A stretch of DNA of 6,139 nucleotides, from positions 1 to 6,139 of the forward strand of contig JAGZRP010000049.1 of assembly GCA_018381595.1 (NCBI GenBank), in the 5' to 3' direction. The notes beneath the pieces are model-generated. The model was not told the origin of the DNA. It did not search any database and worked only from the letters and a program-made list of their open reading frames with translations. The stretch is from Bacillota bacterium (lineage in GTDB: Bacteria; Bacillota_I; Bacilli_A; RF39; UBA660). The translations under genes were made by a program, and so were the position numbers. How positions within the stretch are numbered: position 1 is the stretch's first letter; the number at the start of each line of letters is the position of its first letter. Of this stretch, positions 3,829 to 6,139 are shown piece after piece.

Positions 3829-6139
3829 TCACGAATAATTCGGTGTCGTTGTCTCTGGAGTTTCTGTTGTTGCTGGTGAGGTTGGCATATTCGTTGGAAT
3901 CGTAGGATCTTCTACGCATTCGACATTTGGCCCATACCCATCATTTGTTGCATAACAGAAATAAACTTTGGAATATTTATTTTCGTACATATAAGTACTA
4001 AACTCTAATGAGTATAGCTTATTATATTCGAAATCTAACATACCTGTTGTATAACAAGCTCCAATATCATGACTGATTTCAACTTGTCTTCCACTACCGA
4101 TAGTATAATATACATTCGCATTAGAAGTAACACTTCCATATGGGAAACATACACGTAATCCATATCCTGCAGTAGAAGCATTATATAAATTGAAACTTAA
4201 TCCAGTTATTTTATCAGCTGTTGAGGTCGCTCTTCCTGTAATATTCGTTACTGTTAAAGTGGTACCAAAAATGGTTTTATTTCCATATGTAATACGAGCA
4301 ATTAAGGTTCCACTTTTTTGAAATGTTACAACTGCGGTTTCACTTGCTGGAGGCCATGTTTTTCCTCCATCCAATGAATAATGATATTCTGCCCCTGCTG
4401 GTCTTGGTGAAGGAAACTGAATGGTAACTTGTTTCGTATCTGCTACTACATCCCCAGCAGGACTCACACTATAAGTAGGTGGCGTTAATTCAATAGTAGC
4501 AGTTGTCACACTTAACGGACTACTATCCGTAAATTTACCATTTTTACCCCATACTCTTACTTTAATGGAATAAGTCGTATTTGCATCTAAATCAGTAAAT
4601 ACTTTACTAATACTGGTTTGTTCTGTTGACCAAGTTCCATCATTTATTGAGAACTGATAACCTCGAATTCCCATTTGATTTTGGGTAGCATTTGCAGTTA
4701 CAGATATACTATTTGCGGTCACACTTCCTTTGGTTAAACTAACGTTACTTGGTGCTAGCGTATCTATTTTACTGATTACAAATGTTTGTTTTGCAATATT
4801 TCCTACATTATCTCTTACCCAGACATCAACGGTTTGGTTCGTAGAAAAAGTATGCGATTTGGCAGTACTCCATGTACTTCCTCTATTAAATGAATATGGA
4901 CTTTTTGATACTCCTGACTCCGTATCAGTTGCTTCAATCGTTAATGTTTTATTGATAGACCAATCGGATGTGTTTTCTGACACTGTAAATGTTGGTGGCG
5001 TTGTATCTATTTTAGATACAGTAAGTGTTGATGCGGTTGTTGTATTTTCTACATTTCCAGTATCACGGATACGAGCAATTAAAGTTCCATTCGAAGTAAA
5101 TGTAACAGTTGTTGTTGCTTCTAAAGACCTAACCCAAGTGGTTCCCCCATCATTGGAATATTCATAAATATGATGACTCAAAGCATTTCTTTCAAAAGTA
5201 ATTAAGATTTCTTTTGTAGAAGACCAATCATCCATAGAACCTTCTACTAAGCTATACGATGGTGCAACAATATTACTTGTCGTTAATGTAATGGTACTAC
5301 TTTCTGTTTCTTTTCCATTCATAGCAATTGCTTTTACCTTGAACGTATGACTGGTATTTTTAAGAAGTCCAGTAAATGTTTTGGATACACTAGTTTGTTC
5401 TGCACCATATGAACCACCATCGATTGAGAATTGATATCCTCGAATTCCCATGTTAGCTTGAGTCGCACTTGCAGTTACTGTAATACTTGATGAAGTAATA
5501 CTTCCTTGTGTTAAGGTAACATTACTTGGTGCTACGGTATCAATTTTATTAATGATAACGGATTGTTTTTCTATATTTCCAACCTGATCTTTCACCCAGA
5601 TAGTTACCGTTTGATTGGTTGTAAATGTTTTCGAAGCAGATGCTTGCCATGTATTTCCTCCATCGAATGAATATGGACTAGATGCTAGACCAGAATCCGT
5701 ATCACTTGCTTGAATGGTTAATGTTTTATTGATTGACCAATCGCTTGTATTTCCAGATACAGTAACAGTTGGTGCCGTTGTATCTACTTTTGATACTGTT
5801 AATGTGGAAGCTGTTGTTGTGTTTTCTGTATTTCCAGTATCACGTACTCTTGCAATCACACTTCCATTCGAGGTAAATGTTACACTTGCAGAAGAAGCTG
5901 TAACACTTGTCCAAGTGGTTCCTCCATCTTTAGAATATTCATAAATTAAATTATCTGTCTTTGTTCCTGGATATGTAATTGTTACTGTTTTACTTGTTGC
6001 CCAGGTATCCACACTTGGTGTCACAGAATAGGTTGGTGTTTGAATATTATTGGTTGATACTGTTAATACTGTACTTTCTGCACTCTTTCCATTCTTTCCA
6101 ATTGCTTTGACTTTAAAGGTATGACTTGTATTTTTACTA
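3829..6139 (-). CDS. large repetitive Ig-like/fibronectin-III-like protein, probably secreted; C-terminal 769 residues, N-terminus outside the window
   Basis: The frame is open at the window edge; an internal GTG at 6024 is not the start, because coding with the same repeats continues upstream. It is Thr/Ser-rich and lacks Cys in the repeats, as in extracellular beta-sandwich arrays. Numbering from the first whole codon (6138): partial module C0 (1-33), A1 (35-122), B1 (123-200), C1 (203-290), A2 (292-379), B2 (381-459), C2 (462-550), A3 (553-633), a unique domain (634-745), and a Thr/Pro-rich tail to 769. A and B look like bacterial Ig-like domains (B has the V-W-V-x-D-x-V-G-N strand), and C looks fibronectin-III-like. 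All modules carry an Asp-box-like turn such as SKDGGTTW. Four Cys (664, 695, 728, 741) occur only in the unique domain. There is no LPxTG signal, hydrophobic anchor or catalytic motif in view, so attachment is unknown. The role may be adhesion, matrix or glycan binding, or a spacer to an N-terminal domain; this is inference. The gene ends at its own terminator. Confidence 0.85.
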   Translation of the reverse strand, partial: SKNTSHTFKVKAIGKNGKSAESTVLTVSTNNIQTPTYSVTPSVDTWATSKTVTITYPGTKTDNLIYEYSKDGGTTWTSVTASSASVTFTSNGSVIARVRDTGNTENTTTASTLTVSKVDTTAPTVTVSGNTSDWSINKTLTIQASDTDSGLASSPYSFDGGNTWQASASKTFTTNQTVTIWVKDQVGNIEKQSVIINKIDTVAPSNVTLTQGSITSSSITVTASATQANMGIRGYQFSIDGGSYGAEQTSVSKTFTGLLKNTSHTFKVKAIAMNGKETESSTITLTTSNIVAPSYSLVEGSMDDWSSTKEILITFERNALSHHIYEYSNDGGTTWVRSLEATTTVTFTSNGTLIARIRDTGNVENTTTASTLTVSKIDTTPPTFTVSENTSDWSINKTLTIEATDTESGVSKSPYSFNRGSTWSTAKSHTFSTNQTVDVWVRDNVGNIAKQTFVISKIDTLAPSNVSLTKGSVTANSISVTANATQNQMGIRGYQFSINDGTWSTEQTSISKVFTDLDANTTYSIKVRVWGKNGKFTDSSPLSVTTATIELTPPTYSVSPAGDVVADTKQVTIQFPSPRPAGAEYHYSLDGGKTWPPASETAVVTFQKSGTLIARITYGNKTIFGTTLTVTNITGRATSTADKITGLSFNLYNASTAGYGLRVCFPYGSVTSNANVYYTIGSGRQVEISHDIGACYTTGMLDFEYNKLYSLEFSTYMYENKYSKVYFCYATNDGYGPNVECVEDPTIPTNMPTSPATTETPETTTPNYS
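4240..4485 (-). repeat. partial repeat unit: lone diverged A3 module
   Basis: An A-type module starting PPTYSVSP and keeping YHYSLDGGKTW and SGTLIAR follows unit 2. There is no B or C module after it; the protein goes straight into the unique C-terminal domain. It is the most diverged A copy and has lost the DTGN-ENTTTAS segment. Confidence 0.75.
4486..5265 (-). repeat. tandem coding repeat, unit 2 (modules A2-B2-C2)
   Basis: This is the second complete unit, directly following unit 1. The A2 C-terminal half and B2 are close copies of A1 and B1, while the start of A2 and the end of C2 (VRVWGKNGKFTDSSPLS) have drifted more. This suggests old duplication with uneven divergence. B2 has lost part of the Asp-box-like turn (SFNRGSTW in place of SFDGGNTW). 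Confidence 0.85.
5266..6036 (-). repeat. tandem coding repeat, unit 1 (modules A1-B1-C1)
   Basis: This is the first complete A-B-C unit of the array. It shares long stretches with unit 2 at protein level (for example NTSDWSINKTLTI, TASTLTVSK, GIRGYQFSI) and at DNA level: the string tttccagtatcacg on the plus strand lies at 5831 here and at 5054 in unit 2, a period of 777 bp. Boundaries are approximate and set at module junctions. Confidence 0.85.
6037..6138 (-). repeat. partial repeat unit at window edge: end of module C0
   Basis: The first 33-34 whole codons, SKNTSHTFKVKAIGKNGK and on, match the end of module C1 (LKNTSHTFKVKAIAMNGK) at a DNA offset of about 774 bp. The array therefore extends beyond the window upstream. 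Confidence 0.8.

Noticed and set aside
3829..3900. LPxTG-type sorting signal at the end of the repeat protein
   Set aside because: There is no LPxTG-like motif, hydrophobic stretch or basic tail before the stop.
4730..5944. Two similar plus-strand ORFs (4730-5167 and 5714-5944)
   Set aside because: They resemble each other only because they are antisense to the same part of the 777-bp repeat; the minus-strand frame has the domain structure.
4240..6138. CRISPR array or transposon-type repeats
   Set aside because: The repeats are about 777 bp, directly adjacent and in one open frame, so they are protein-domain duplications.

Overview
The window comes from an AT-rich, low-GC Gram-positive type bacterium (Bacillota; possibly an Erysipelotrichia- or Mollicutes-like gut lineage, which is inference). 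The type II topoisomerase subunits are of the Gram-positive type. Shine-Dalgarno sites are of the AGGTG kind. TGA acts as a stop while Trp is written TGG, so the standard bacterial code (table 11) fits. Every supported gene lies on the minus strand, so transcription runs from high to low coordinates.

Region 1 (6139 down to 3829): the C-terminal 769 residues of a large, probably secreted protein. It consists of repeated Ig-like/fibronectin-III-like beta-sandwich modules in a three-module unit (A-B-C, about 259 residues, about 777 bp). Two full units and parts of two more are visible. A unique C-terminal domain holding all four cysteines of the visible protein follows, then a short Thr/Pro-rich tail. 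The N-terminus, and any signal peptide, lies outside the window. A strong intrinsic terminator at 3785-3763 ends this transcript.

Region 2 (3740 down to 3695): a short intergenic region with an extended -10 promoter and a Shine-Dalgarno site for the topoisomerase IV operon.

Region 3 (3688 down to 1): parE (complete), a 50-codon small ORF, a 195-codon gene of unknown function, and parC (first 344 codons). ParE and ParC form the A2B2 topoisomerase IV that unlinks daughter chromosomes. The spacings are tight (11 nt from parE to the small ORF, 22 nt overlap between small ORF and unknown gene counted up to the small ORF's stop codon's last base plus one, 14 nt to parC), and no terminator was seen inside, so this looks like one operon. 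The unusual part is the roughly 740-bp insert between parE and parC. The small ORF has the strong ribosome binding site and the longer ORF has none. The two may be one gene split by a +1 frameshift, or a translationally coupled pair.

No RNA genes, CRISPR arrays, insertion sequences or attachment sites were recognised. No gene-free stretch exceeds about 140 bp.
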